Assembly: GCA_028554755.1 (NCBI GenBank)
Contig: JAPTOF010000010.1
Coordinates: forward strand, 1,410,001 to 1,474,000
Source: Cordia subcordata
Taxonomy: Eukaryota > Streptophyta > Magnoliopsida > Boraginales > Cordiaceae
Direction: 5' to 3'
Length of the DNA stretch: 64,000 nucleotides
How positions within the stretch are numbered: the first letter of the stretch is position 1; the number at the start of each line of letters is the position of its first letter. The notes under the pieces are model-generated. The model made no database searches and had not been told where the DNA came from. It saw nothing but the letters and a program-made list of their open reading frames with translations. Positions 1 to 11,072 of this stretch are shown here, piece by piece. A program made the position numbers and the translations under genes.

Positions 1-2
1 GA

Positions 3-86
3 TACGAGCCAAGTGTTGATTACACCTTTGTTGATGTGTATAGTTTAAGGACAGGTTTATGGAAGAGACTTGAAAGTTCCCCGTAA
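3..86 (+). pseudogene. F-box-associated domain fragment (3' end of a gene cut by the window edge)
   Basis: An open frame enters from the left edge and stops at TAA 84-86. The 27 residues contain the pattern VDVYSLRTGLWKRLE, which resembles the conserved 'vevYSL.t.sWr.l' strand of the F-box-associated (FBA/kelch-type) domain in plant F-box proteins. Only this tail is visible. It may be the true end of a gene lying to the left or a truncated pseudogene; the stop comes early for an FBA domain, which favours truncation. Such genes act as substrate receptors of SCF ubiquitin ligases. The identification rests on one short motif. Confidence 0.4.
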
Positions 87-450
87 TACAGATCATAATC
101 TAAACCAATTCCTTAATATTATAGTTAAAGGTTAGGCACCTTAATTCTTTCCGAGCCGTCCAGAAACTCAACCCACAAGTCGTCAATCACGAACATATTG
201 CAAATATTGTATGCCATGAAACATGTCATCGCTAGGGAAAATTTAATTTCCAGTGATGACTAAAACACTACCAAATATAGTCACGCATCAGTAAGCCAAT
301 AACATGAATAAAAATTCAATCAAACTATGAAACGTTAAAACTTAAGTCGCACATCAGGACGCTAATGACATGAATAAAAGTGGCAATCAGAATATAAAAG
401 GGTAAAACTTATATCATATCAGAGTCGCACAAAACTAGTTTAAGAACTTG
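87..450. other. Intergenic, between convergent F-box sequences
   Basis: AT-rich with no open frame or repeat that I can support. It presumably holds the 3' UTRs of the fragment on the left and of the minus-strand F-box gene on the right. Confidence 0.5.
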
Positions 451-2019
451 CTAATATGCTTCCCATTCTAACTTGTAGCGGATTCTATGGCCGAAATTCC
501 CGTCGCATACGATTGGACCATGAGACCAATCATATTCAACTTCATCAAAAAGCCAATCAAATTCGCTTTGATCATAATTCCCACAAAACCACGCATCTTC
601 TTGGGGTTGACGATGAATTTCAAGTGTCACTTCCTTTAGGCCTTGATTTCTTCTCGCCATCAGCTCCCGATGGAGAATATTTTTTGATGCTGCATAATCA
701 GGATCTCTGAGCGTTATGGCCTTTGGATGACAAGTCATGAACAAAGCATCAAGAAAACTTGTTACTCTCGATGATGATAGGAAAGCATATGGAACCCAGT
801 CCAAGTGTAAATCCTCAACTTCGAGGACAGGAAAACTAGGAATGTTCATCACATTATCAAATACGGACACGGGATCGAACTGTAGAAATAACAAAATTTT
901 AGATGGAAGCAACTTGGCTAGAAATCCCTTCATCTTACTCAACTGATCAGAGGTGCAGAGCCAGTAGCCTTTGAAAATCTTGGACTCCAATTGACTTGAA
1001 ACATTGGTTAAAGATACATCAGGGAAGGATGCAATGCCAATGCCAGCAAGACATATTTCAAATGACAGCAAACTTGGAGCATTAATTTTCACGTCCCTCA
1101 AGCCTCTGATATCCTTTAGCTTTAAGCTTTTGAGGGAATGACTTGATATGTCGATTTTTGTCAGACCATCGCAAGATTGTAACCTGAGATCCTCAACTTG
1201 TGGAAATTCGTGCTCAAAGTTGTCGAAAAATGCTGCTGTCGACGGAAGATTGCCATCTAACGACAGAAATTTCAACGCCCGAGTTCTACACAAATCAATA
1301 GAGCAGCCATATTCGGCCATAAAGCAATCTAAATATCGAAGATGCGGAGCTTCAATTTCAATAGATTCGTTCCCCTGAGTGCAAACATTAAATTTCTTGA
1401 GGTTATTAAGGTTTTTCACCTTAATTCTTACCAAGCCCACGCAATCCTTAAGAAGTAAATCGTCAATTAGAGGACATCTCTCGATTATACCTCGAAACAT
1501 ATCATCATTAATGTGGATGTAGGACAGATGTAATGCTTGAAGATTATTAAACATTACCTCGTGATCACTCCACAACATGTTTGGACCACAAAGCTTGAGT
1601 TCTCTCAGTGTTTTGGCTTCGAAAATTTTACGAGGCAAAGCATAAAAATTTTGTGGCCGTATTCGTCCATAAACAAGACTTTCACAAAAAAGTCTTTTGA
1701 CACCGTTTTGGACAGCAATTCCAACCCATTCGTCAATAATCGAGGCTGAACAAGAGCCCCTTATGGCTACAGGCATAGTTAATTGGACTATACCTATTTT
1801 CCGCTCCTTGTATCTCTGCAAGGTGTTTCCAGTAAATTTGAGACGTTCTTCTATCCCACAACTGTAGCCGCCGACAAAATTCAAAGTAGGGCACGTAAGC
1901 CATGCTCTATACCATGCCTTGCAGAATAGACTAGCTTGAGCCGCTTCCCGTGTCTTAAAATAAGATAGTATGTGATGGATTATGTCTTCAGGCAATTGAG
2001 AAATCTCAAGGCCTTCCAT
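451..2019 (-). CDS. F-box/LRR-repeat protein, single exon, 522 aa
   Basis: Likely substrate receptor of an SCF (Skp1-Cullin-F-box) E3 ubiquitin ligase. Residues about 5-48 form the F-box (ISQLPEDIIHHILSYF, then a Lys-Ala-Trp stretch typical of 'vSKrW'). From about residue 130 to 335 there are repeated Leu-rich strands (LRELKLCGPN, LQALHLSYIHI, LRYLDC, LKFLSLDG, VEDLRLQSCDGL, LKSLKLKDI) of the plant-type F-box LRR. The C-terminal 180 residues have no FBD domain that I can recognise. The frame is intact, intronless and begins at the ATG just before the F-box, the usual arrangement. Plant F-box/LRR genes are numerous and evolve rapidly, so the substrate cannot be inferred. The FBA-type fragment at the window start is a different F-box subclass. 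Confidence 0.85.
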   Translation of the reverse strand: MEGLEISQLPEDIIHHILSYFKTREAAQASLFCKAWYRAWLTCPTLNFVGGYSCGIEERLKFTGNTLQRYKERKIGIVQLTMPVAIRGSCSASIIDEWVGIAVQNGVKRLFCESLVYGRIRPQNFYALPRKIFEAKTLRELKLCGPNMLWSDHEVMFNNLQALHLSYIHINDDMFRGIIERCPLIDDLLLKDCVGLVRIKVKNLNNLKKFNVCTQGNESIEIEAPHLRYLDCFMAEYGCSIDLCRTRALKFLSLDGNLPSTAAFFDNFEHEFPQVEDLRLQSCDGLTKIDISSHSLKSLKLKDIRGLRDVKINAPSLLSFEICLAGIGIASFPDVSLTNVSSQLESKIFKGYWLCTSDQLSKMKGFLAKLLPSKILLFLQFDPVSVFDNVMNIPSFPVLEVEDLHLDWVPYAFLSSSRVTSFLDALFMTCHPKAITLRDPDYAASKNILHRELMARRNQGLKEVTLEIHRQPQEDAWFCGNYDQSEFDWLFDEVEYDWSHGPIVCDGNFGHRIRYKLEWEAY

Positions 2020-3217
2020 TGGAGAAGCTCTGTATACGCTGTGAATGTTGCAGCGGGGCTCTTAATTTGATACCTGGGGGTAACTATTTGTGGTGAAAAT
2101 TTTTAGACTAGGGTTTATAACTGAAGGGAGAACCAAAATACGATTACGGTTTTACAAAAAAAAAAGGTACGTATCCTTCGTGAAACTACGTTGTATAGGA
2201 ATTTTTAAACTTAAAGAAGGCGAGTAATTAATTCCGTAGATTAATCTCCTAATCTAAAATAGATTCCTATTTACTCATCGATCACGAAGACTCCTAGTCC
2301 TAATCTACCACGAATATTAAACTCCTCTTCCTAATCTACCGCGAATAATTGACTCCTATTCCTGCTATAGCAAATTAGACATATACACCAAAAAGGCACA
2401 AATAAGATGCTTAAAGATTTCCTAGAGGTAGCTTTCATTCTTCTAAAAAAAATCTGAAATTTTGAATTCTATTTAAACTTCAACATTTTTCAAGTCAACG
2501 ATCCTAGACGCGAGATAAGTGCACTTGTTAAAATTAATATCTCCAAAGATCAATTCTAACCAATTGCATGAAATCAGCCTTTGGCCTCTGTAAAGTCAAC
2601 TTAAAAAAAAAAAAGAGAACCAAAATTTTCATTGCATGATAAGCCTGCGGATAGTCCCAAATTTATATTCATTGGAATTCTTACACGATTTAGAATGAAA
2701 AAGAGAATTTGATTATAGGAAGTCTGGTTCGTCAACAAGTCAGGAAAAAATTAAAAAAATAAATCCTTTTCAGTTATAAGTTAGGTCCAAAAATCAAAAA
2801 GTAATTTTTTTATTAATAATCATATTCATCAACGGACCAGGACAAAAAAGATTTCGGTTATGTTGTGTCTTTAACATTGATGGCCAAATGTGTCACTTTT
2901 AAGACAATAGCAATTAAACTAATACTTTTGTCAACAAAAACGACTATTTGTGAAATTCTCCCTACAATACACAATGCTATACTCAAAAGACTTAGTTGCA
3001 ATGTTAACAAGACCAGTAGCCAATAACGGAAAACGTGGAGAGCCTTATATTACTTTACAGAAAATATTTTCTCCATTGTCCCCAAATTTTAATTGCAATT
3101 ATGCAAAAGAGTTTTAGAAAAAAGAGTTGGGAGGACCAGTAACCTTGAAAAATGAAACAAACATAGATGTAGTTGATAAGTCCAAAATACGCTTTAAATC
3201 CATGATTATTTGTGCTT
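2020..3217. other. Intergenic, upstream of the F-box gene
   Basis: AT-rich. At about 2255-2365 short related units recur (variants of 'ctaatctaccacgaat' followed by 'actcct'), a degenerate direct repeat of roughly 35-45 bp that may be old LTR sequence. I see no gene. The promoter of the minus-strand F-box gene should lie in the first few hundred bases. Confidence 0.5.
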
Positions 3218-3852
3218 GATGTTAGAATTAGATGTTTCTTAATTGATGTTATTTCTTATATTTTGGCATAAATAGGCTTAGAAAAGAAGATGGGAGTGAT
3301 ATATAGGGATTGAAGGACTTTTGGACATGCTTAGAGCTGTTAAAATTGATTTTGCCAACTTGGAAGCGAGCCCGGAAGTCCTACGCGGGATTGACCAGCT
3401 TTGACGGGAGAATTGGAATATATTTTGCAAGTTTCTTGGAGAGGAATTATCGACCAAAAATACGTATTAGTTCTAGAAGAAAAAATAATATTTTGGAAGA
3501 GTTTTATTTTGACAAGGATTATATTTTTGATTATTTACCTTATTTTTAGATTAGCATTAAAGGAGTTTCCTTATCTGAAGTAACTCCTAAATTAGATATT
3601 TTCTATAGATCTTCTAGGGAACTATGCAGGAATTATCGAAGCTTTTATTCATTATTTTTCCGGCAATTATTTTTTTCCCTTCTAATATAGTCTTCATCGA
3701 GCTCCTCGTGGCACACAAGATCTATTAGTGTATATATTTACCTCATATTAAACAAAGAATAATTGTATTATAAAAGAAAACAATTGTAATCTTTTGTGTA
3801 TAAATATACATCACAAACACCCTATTGAGGTGTGACCCTAAAATCATCTTTA
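3218..3852 (+). mobile_element. Degenerate copia-like LTR remnant
   Basis: The segment begins TGTTAGAATTAG, has a TATA-like region and 'gtgtataaatata' near its end, and is followed at 3853 by TGGTATCATCATAGCC. That resembles the initiator-Met-tRNA primer-binding site (TGGTATCAGAGC) that directly follows many copia LTRs. The next 250 bp read like a copia leader but contain no gag. The boundaries are approximate and no target duplication is visible. An AT-rich chance resemblance is possible. Confidence 0.35.
3795..3852 (+). repeat. 58-bp direct repeat, copy 1
   Basis: Identical over 58 bp to 4107-4164, in the same orientation and 312 bp apart. This copy is the end of the LTR-like segment, immediately before the PBS-like site. 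Confidence 0.9.
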
Positions 3853-4106
3853 TGGTATCATCATAGCCAATTGATCCCTCCTCCATCCCTACCCTAATTT
3901 TCCAAAATTATCATCTTCTTCAATTGTTCAGTGCCGCAGCAGCCACGGTCATCTTCTCCTTTCAAGCTTTTCACCCGACGACACAAACAAAAAAAATCTC
4001 CATCTTATTACAACCAAATTGTTCCCCGCCGACATCTAAACAACCAAACATATATTATTATTTAAAAACACAACAAAACCCAATTCTTTCTCAAATCAGC
4101 AGTCTA

Positions 4107-4164
4107 TGTGTATAAATATACATCACAAACACCCTATTGAGGTGTGACCCTAAAATCATCTTTA
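4107..4164 (+). repeat. 58-bp direct repeat, copy 2, overlapping the end of the HMA gene
   Basis: Identical to 3795-3852. On the minus strand this copy supplies the last nine codons, the stop codon and the start of the 3' UTR of the small HMA gene. Confidence 0.9.
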
Positions 4165-4693
4165 AGATCAACCCTTTTCCCCATATTTTCGATTGCCTTG
4201 ATGAGCATCTTAGGGTTTACATTGCCTGTAACAATTACCAAATTCTTTTCTACATATACTGCAACAGAATTTACACCAGCAATCATATCTAGATGTCCTA
4301 AATAGAATATGATAAATAAAAGAATAATAAAAAAGCGAGAGAAAGGAAATTAATAGATCGATGTAATACAATTGATTACATTTTTGCTAAGTAAGCAAAT
4401 ATTCATTAAAACTTTTAGTGTCTAGTACAAGAAGAAATGATACCAGTGATTTTCAACAATGCTTTCCTTAATGCCTTGGAGCATTCCTTACGGCCATCGA
4501 GGTTTACCTTTAGCACAACAGTCTTCAAGGCATAACAATTAACGGATTTAGAAATTTAATTTATTAAAAGAATAATGGAATTAAAATTCTAAGCTAAGAA
4601 AAATTAAGTGAAAAATAAGAAAATGACTACGAATAATATCCAAAATAACACCGAGAAAAAGATAAATACCGGATCATGCTCATGATTTTCCAT
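4134..4693 (-). CDS. Small HMA-domain protein, 88 aa, three exons
   Basis: Exons: 4693-4670, 4522-4444 and 4297-4134, all with GT-AG introns; 24+79+164 nt give an uninterrupted 88-codon frame. The product is essentially one heavy-metal-associated (HMA) ferredoxin-like fold: TVVLKVNLDGRKECSKAL (beta1-alpha1), GVNSVAVYVEKNLVIVTGNV (beta2-beta3), then PKMLIKAIENMGKRVDL (alpha2-beta4). The metal site MxCxxC is lost: its two cysteines are Gly18 and Glu21, with a lone Cys22 after them. There is no C-terminal CaaX box, so this is not a HIPP. The last nine residues lie inside a 58-bp repeat shared with an LTR-like sequence, so the original C-terminus may have been replaced. Non-metal-binding small HMA proteins are common in plants. 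The junctions are my reading; the frame and the fold support them. Confidence 0.7.
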
Positions 4694-4739
4694 CACAGGA
4701 TACTCTCCTGTCGCGAATTACTGCATTTATTTGAGGTAG

Positions 4740-4747
4740 TATTTATA
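4740..4747 (-). promoter_or_regulatory. TATA box candidate for the small HMA gene
   Basis: TATAAATA on the minus strand, 47-54 bp upstream of the HMA start codon. This implies a very short 5' UTR. Position and sequence only. Confidence 0.4.
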
Positions 4748-5420
4748 ACAGTTTTAGTAGATTTTAATCACATATATACGCCTTCCTGCAATAGACGAAC
4801 GTGTATGTATCTTATATTTCAATTAATCAAAATGATAATAGGATAGCTTTATATGTTTGATTAATAGAATAAGATTAAAGATTTAATTTCTAATCTGCAG
4901 ATATGCTACTAAATGCAGCACAATGCTCTAGAAGGTGAATTTAAACTATATAAGCTAGGAGAAATGTGAACTCAAATCTTCTTATATCTGACAAACAAAA
5001 TTTCCAAGACAACATCTATAGCAAAAATTAAAGGTGAGGGATGTAAATAAAAAATATATAGCACTACAGATGTAAAGAACATTAACTTATTTGTTATACG
5101 GGAAATGGGTCAAGTCATGATGTTATGATCCTATTATGAGCGTGCTCTAATTATCCATAATGAATTATTGATAGAATTACTTGGCGCAAATAATGTTAAC
5201 CATTGGATTGCTATCATAATATTATGATATTATAAGAGAATCTTTACCCAGTGTCCATAGTTGGCATGATAAACATAATTTTTAGCATTCAAAGCATTTT
5301 AACATGGTGAAATACAAAAAGAGAAAAAAAGAAAAAATATGAATGATCGTTGAAGAAATTTGAAAAGATAAATAAGTAATGCAAATAGAAGACACGTAAA
5401 CATGTATAGATAAAAGTAGA
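4748..5420. other. Intergenic, no gene seen
   Basis: AT-rich. It would contain the upstream region of the HMA gene. Nothing else recognisable. Confidence 0.5.
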
Positions 5421-5920
5421 TGTTGGGAAAATCGAGGATACACGCACACACATCAAAGTACAGCGGAAGACACACATAAAAAACACGCAGTATTTTTAAT
5501 GTGGTTCGACCCTCTGCCTACGTCCATGATCCCATCTGGGATAAATTCCAGTATTTAATATTAATGGTTACAACTCAGGTGATGACTTTTTGCACAGAAA
5601 GAAAAGTATAAACCCTCCCCCACAGAGTTCTTATAATGGTTATATCCTCAACAGAACTAGAACGAATAGAAGACATTTTCGATGCTCTCAGGCTCTCTCT
5701 CTCACCCACACGCCCCATGGGGTATGGTCCTAAGGCACACTTTATACAACTAATACAAGAGTTCTATTTATAGAGAAGATTTCTTTATCCTCCAAAACAA
5801 AGGGTCTCCTAATCTATCAATCTTACCATAATTAAGACTCTTACCATAACTAGAACTTTAATTCTTATTAAAACTCTTTCCTAATTTGAATGGGCTTAGA
5901 CTTTGAGCCATAACCCAACA
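5421..5920 (-). repeat. 3' LTR of the compact retrotransposon
   Basis: 500 bp with inverted ends TGTTGGG and CCCAACA. It contains about 70 bp in its middle (including a tract around 'cgccccatggggtatgg') that is absent from the other LTR. Adjacent to the polypurine tract at 5921-5932. Confidence 0.8.
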
Positions 5921-6783
5921 AATTCCTCCTTTCGCGAAAAGTCCAAAGCTTTTTTGCCGCAACTGGAACCTCTTCACAATCTTCGTGCTAGAGCCTTCGC
6001 TCGACAACACTATTCACGGCAATAGCTACTAATACATCCTAGCAGGATTTCAGAGTCATCCCCAACATCCTTCTTTGTGCCATCTAACCTCGACCTTTCA
6101 AGGTTGTTTGTGTCCTCCCTCGATATTAGGCATCTCGGATGTGGTCTTCTTTCTAACAGTAGCATTCCTTATCAATCGTCTGGCCAGGACTCTGATTGTT
6201 CAGCTACATAGACTCTCTTCTCGTGACTCCTCCCTCGAATCGAACCTTTTTCAACTAGTCTACTCATCCAGACTTCTTTCCTCTAGAAATTTGTTCACTA
6301 GTCGGCTAAATGTGTTTGCTTGCACAATGCTTCAAAGACTTTCGCAGAATTTCATCACCATTTCATTGTTTTACTAAATTTCAAGACTCACTCACGATAC
6401 ATCAAGAAATTTGGCAAAACGGACCTCAAAACAAACTCAAGACATCGAAATTATGTAAGAACACCTTTGGTCAACACGGTCAAACCCAGCAGCCCTTCGG
6501 TCAACGCTGGTCAAACTTTCTGTTTGACTGTTTGATCACAAACTCACAAAACTTAACCTGCTTTTATCTCACAATTCGACCGTCGGATCGTCACAAAATT
6601 TTAGCAACTTACTCTCCTCGCCAAGACGAACACATAGTAGCAACCAGATCGTTGATCAGATTTCGGGAAGGTTGCCAAACATGACGAGCAGATCAGCGAA
6701 TATTTTTACTCTTCTTCAGTATTTCTTTTTCGTTTTTTCATGCAAACCAGCGTCCTCCCTCCAACCTAGCTCTCGATAACACT

Positions 6784-7209
6784 TGTTAGGAAATTAGGAT
6801 GTATAACACACACTTACGCAGCGAAATTAAATCACAAGTAACGAGAAAAGAATACGCACTATTAAACGTGGTTTGACCCTCTGCCTATGTCCACGAAAAA
6901 CTCCACTAATAGAAAATAGTACAAACTCAATAAGACTTTTTACACGGCCCGAATAGTTTAAACTCTCTCTCACAGTGTTCTTACAATGACTCTCTCTCTT
7001 TCTCCCTCAATCTAGACCTATTGCAAGACACACATTTCAACTAATACAAGAGTTCTATTTATAGAGGAGATTTCCTTATCCTCCAAGACAAAATTTCCTA
7101 ATCTATCAATCCTACCATAATTAAGACTCTTACCATAACTAGAATTTTAATTTTCATTAAAACTCTTTCCTAATTTGTATGGACTTGGACTTTGAGCCAT
7201 AACCTAACA
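6784..7209 (-). repeat. 5' LTR of the compact retrotransposon
   Basis: 426 bp with inverted ends TGTTAGG and CCTAACA. The PBS-like site lies next to it at 6769-6781. The last ~190 bp align closely with 5730-5920. Confidence 0.8.
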
Positions 7210-7675
7210 GTGGAAAAGGATTAAAATCTAACTATATTGAGCAAAATACTTAATTAACAAAAGGCTATAAACTAACAAGGGAGATGGAGCTACCACAAAA
7301 GAGAACCCTCGTCCTTTGGGAGCTTTCAGATTTTGTTCTTATTAGGGTTTTTCTTAAGTATTAATTCAGCTGAAACCAAGGCTTGGTTAAATAACCTTTG
7401 TGTCGTTATGGTAAGATGAAGATTGTTTCCTTTCCTATTTCTCCTTAATTTTCGTTTTATTGTATTCTATAGCCAACGGCTGTACCATGCACCCGAGCAA
7501 GGTGTGCCCCAACACAATCATCACCCTCTCCCAGGTGTTTTACATGCTTCATATATATATAGAAAGAAAAAAGAGAAAACTGAACAAAAGTTCATATTTT
7601 TAGTTTAATTTCATTTTTTACGTTTTATTGTAAATTTGAAAAAATTAAAAAATTATTGTTTAGAAAATATATATT
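7210..7675. other. Intergenic, no gene seen
   Basis: A small open frame at 7423-7608 has no recognisable domain and no splice context. Nothing else noted. Confidence 0.4.
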
Positions 7676-7990
7676 TCACAGGGTCACAATTATTATATTA
7701 TAGTTCACAATTTTTACACTATATGTTCACAATTTTTATATGTTCGTGATTTTTATATTTTATGTTCAAAATTTTTATATATTTATAATTTTTATACTAC
7801 ATGTTCATAATTTTTATATAGTCACAATTTTTAATTATTTAAATATTTTATTACAGGTTCACAATTTTAATATTTTATGTTAACAATTTCTAATTGACAT
7901 GTTCACACATTTAAACTATAGGTTCTCAACTTTGATTGAAATATTCACAATTTTGAGCAAAATATTCACAACCTTATATGGTATCATTCA
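7676..7990. repeat. Degenerate minisatellite, 'ttcacaattttta' unit
   Basis: About 15 imperfect copies of a 15-25 bp unit of the type 'gttcacaatttttata', drifting toward both ends. Non-coding. Confidence 0.7.
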
Positions 7991-8911
7991 CAATAGCAAA
8001 CAACATGTTTACAATTTTTCTGCTTCTTTTATCTTTTACAAATTTTTGTTTAAATCTTCTACAAGCACATAAGTATTTCATTGTCAAAACAAAAAAAAAA
8101 GAACGATACCAAAAATCTCGTTCATCCCTTCTCCTCCACCATCATCTTTTTTACCAAAAATAACTCAATTATTAAAAAGTAAACGATACGAACAGTGCAG
8201 TCAATACCTTAACCAAAAAAGAACAACATCAAAAATAATTACTAGGTGATCGGTATCACCACCACCCTTAGCAACATCATCAACCTATTTGTACTCTTTC
8301 TAGTATCACCAAACACCGCTAACAACGCCACTGGCACAACAACCATGGACAATGCCAGTTGTAACAATAATTTAAAGTAACAACTTTATCTAAAAATTTA
8401 AACTTATAGAGAGAATATTTGTTTATTTATTTATTATGATTAACATACCCCTTACGTGCAACGTAATTTATTTAGAGCTTGCACGTAGACATATCGAACC
8501 TATGTTGTTTGACTTCCAGACTGTAATACTATTTTGGAGTTACCACTTCATTTAAAAGCTTAAACTGGTAAAGAAGATATTGATTTATTCATTTATCGTG
8601 ATTAACAAATAATAACAGTAGAAAAACTACTTTTATTATGGTCAAGGCGGTTATTTTTGTTTTTCAATTTTCTTTAAGCCATCCTCACAATTCAAGAAAA
8701 TAATAATTCTACCCCTTGAACAAAAACAGCAGTAGCAGCATCAATAACAAGCACGCCACTGCCACCACGAGATCTTCATCTTCTACTCAAAAATTGCGAC
8801 CGTTACCCCCGGCCATCAGGTTTCGGCCTTACAACACTGGCGGCTCCACCACCTGCCGCCTCGGGGTATTACTATAATTTGAAGGACGGGATCACTAAGC
8901 TTATTAGAGAG
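7991..8911. repeat. Repeat-derived intergenic DNA with an internal ~165-bp duplication
   Basis: Two related units (about 8370-8440 and 8535-8605) share 'aaagcttaaact.gtaaagaagatattgatttattcattta'-type sequence. The same family recurs at 20395-20590, and an inverted, weaker copy is seen near 15330-15430. They resemble the 3'-terminal sequence of a dispersed plant element, not a gene. Confidence 0.5.
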
Positions 8912-8936
8912 AATGGAGAGAGAGAGAGAGAGAACG
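8912..8936. repeat. (GA)n microsatellite
   Basis: Roughly 10 GA dinucleotides directly after 'gagaatg'. Confidence 0.8.
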
Positions 8937-10661
8937 GGGAGAGAAGAAGGCATCTGGGCGTGCATGAATAGAGAGACTAGAGAGACAAGTACACGATAAT
9001 TAGGGTGTAGGATATTATTTGCGCACTACCATAAATGGAAAATCAAAAGTTTTCCTCCAGTAATATATCTTCCTTAGATATGGTTTCTTTTTTCTTTTTC
9101 TTTTTTTTCTCCAGAATTAAATTGTCACTAATGAGTAGACTTTTGTCTTTCATGTTGCTGTTTTGTAACAATTCTATGCCTTTTGCCTCCCATAGATGAT
9201 AATAAATCTTAACCCCTCGTCATTTCATAACTTTGTAACATTAGAGGTGAGTATAATGATAGTGAGCTAATGAGTTAACAATGAAATTATGATGAAAAAG
9301 TTGAACTATATTAAATATGGAGAACGTCTGACGTTCTGTTAAATAAAAAAGAAGCCGAAAACCATTGATGTTCCCCTTGCATTGCACTGGAAACTCCGAA
9401 CCCGGTAAGTGTAGCATCTAAGATTCCCTCATATTGCGGCTGTAAAATAGAAACCAAAGAAAAATCGTGTAAGATGTGCGGGGAGACGAAACAAAGCATA
9501 AACTAATCATAAATATTCCTCATCAATTCTCTTAAAATTATCTATATTAATTGTTAAAAAGAGATACTCAGAATTAAGAATAGAAGAATAATTCTAGAAA
9601 ATAGAAATATATCTTCACTTTAAAGAGAAAAGAAAAAGAAAAAGAAAAAGAAATGAAAAGAGGTTAATTAAGAAATTATATGGATGACAGATGGCACATT
9701 CCATTATATATTGATGTAAGTTGTGGGTCTTCAAATAATTATCTTTTGCTTTAATTTGTTAGGATTGATGCATTCATCCAGCCATCATCTATCTATTAAT
9801 TAACTAATTACTGAGATCACTAACATATCCCACATTTGTTTTCAGAATAGAATTTATCCTTAAATTCCCATTGTTTGTTTGCTTTATTCCAAAATCCATG
9901 CAATTGCTCTAATGCCATCATTTATAACAAAGTTAGGAATAAACCTAATGCTAGATTAACCAAATATTCATGCATGATTTGGCTTTAGAATAAGCTTTTA
10001 TTCCTGATCTTCATGGCCAAACCAAAAAAGAAAGGTTCTCTTTATTCTAGCTGGGAAGACAAATTTCTCATTGATTTCTTAACAAGTACACACGAAAGGC
10101 CTTTACTTTTTAAGCATCCAATGAAATTCATATAGTATAAATTAGTAGCATTTATCGAGAATAAATTCACTATTACAAAAGAATGACAACTCTATGGCCA
10201 AAAAAAGAAACTAAAGCGATACTATTCTTCAATTAAGTAAGATGTAATTTGTGAGAAAAATTCCATCCCATCAACAAATATATATCATTGGAGAAGATAA
10301 CACAACTATTACTGAGCTCTAGTGGTTTCTAATGCTGGGATTAAGAGGTCCCATTATCACGTAGATAATTAATTAATGGTGGATTCAAGTTTTTTAATAC
10401 AAAATTAGTAGTTCTAGCTATTGATTTTCGAATTATCTATCGCGTATATCTATACTCATTGAACTCATTTCTTTTCAAAAGTATATATAATACAATTTGA
10501 GTATTGCCATCTAACACATAGGTAAATTCATGTTTTTCATGTATTTATTTATTATTTATGACAAACTTTTATGTTTTAAGTAAGGATGAAATATAAATAT
10601 AACTTTAAAATTTTTATTATTTATTAGTTTTTATTACTAATCATGTGTTGAAGAATATATA
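8937..10661. other. Intergenic, no gene seen
   Basis: AT-rich. A minus-strand open frame at 9311-9499 (62 codons) matches no domain that I know. Short A/G tracts occur at 9625-9660. No further structure recognised. Confidence 0.45.
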
Positions 10662-11072
10662 TTTATATAGGGATTACAAGACAAAAAAAGAGGGATATGA
10701 TTAATCTAAATATAGTATTTTTAAGGATTATCATTAAAAGTAGTATAATATATATTTTGAAATGTTCTATAAAAATATATATAGAAAATTGTGTGTTTTA
10801 TTTTTAAAAATAAGTTTATTTTTAATCTCAAAGGTATAGACATACAATTATATTAGAAATGTAAAATCTATCAATCGAGAAAAATTAAAATATCAATATC
10901 TAATGTGTATATAAACCATATTTTTTAGTAACAAAAATAAATAAAAGAGTTTGAATAAAAATTATTTAATGGTTGATAAATTATTTGTAATTCAAATATC
11001 CATTAAAATGTCATATAAAATTCAAAAATTCAAGTAATATATACTTTATTAGCTAAGTGAAAAAATGATATA
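10662..11072 (+). repeat. Duplicated block A, copy 1
   Basis: About 410 bp of AT-rich DNA aligning in the same order and orientation with 25228-25695. Shared anchors are 'tatatagggattacaa', 'ggtatagacata', 'aaaagagtttgaataaaa', 'tgataaattatt' and 'tttattacctaagtgaaaaaa'-type strings. It lies upstream of the first FPF1-like gene and is probably part of a local segmental duplication. Confidence 0.7.

Larger units (their letters stand above)
5421..7209 (-). mobile_element. Compact non-autonomous LTR retrotransposon (TRIM/SMART-like), 1.8 kb
   Basis: Two related LTRs (5421-5920 and 6784-7209), each beginning TGTTRGG and ending CCYAACA, flank an 863-bp interior. Read on the minus strand, the 5' LTR (6784-7209) is followed after two bases by TGTTATCGAGAGC (6781-6769), a near match to the iMet-tRNA PBS TGGTATCAGAGC. 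The 3' LTR is preceded by the polypurine tract AAAGGAGGAATT (5932-5921). Flanks GTAGA (5416-5420) and GTGGA (7210-7214) form a 5-bp target duplication with one mismatch. The interior has no gag, protease, integrase or RT motif, so the element would depend on a partner for movement. The LTRs share 'gtggtt.gaccctctgcctaygtcca' and 'aactaatacaagagttctatttatag' but differ in length (500 vs 426 bp), indicating age or rearrangement. Confidence 0.8.

Noticed and set aside
5503..5530. 'ggttcgaccc' resembling a tRNA T-arm
   Set aside because: It is part of the LTR, repeated in the second LTR, with no acceptor or anticodon stem around it.
6075..6684. Open frames of 100 and 124 codons inside the compact retrotransposon
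   Set aside because: Plus-strand frames, opposite to the element's orientation, with no gag or pol motif.
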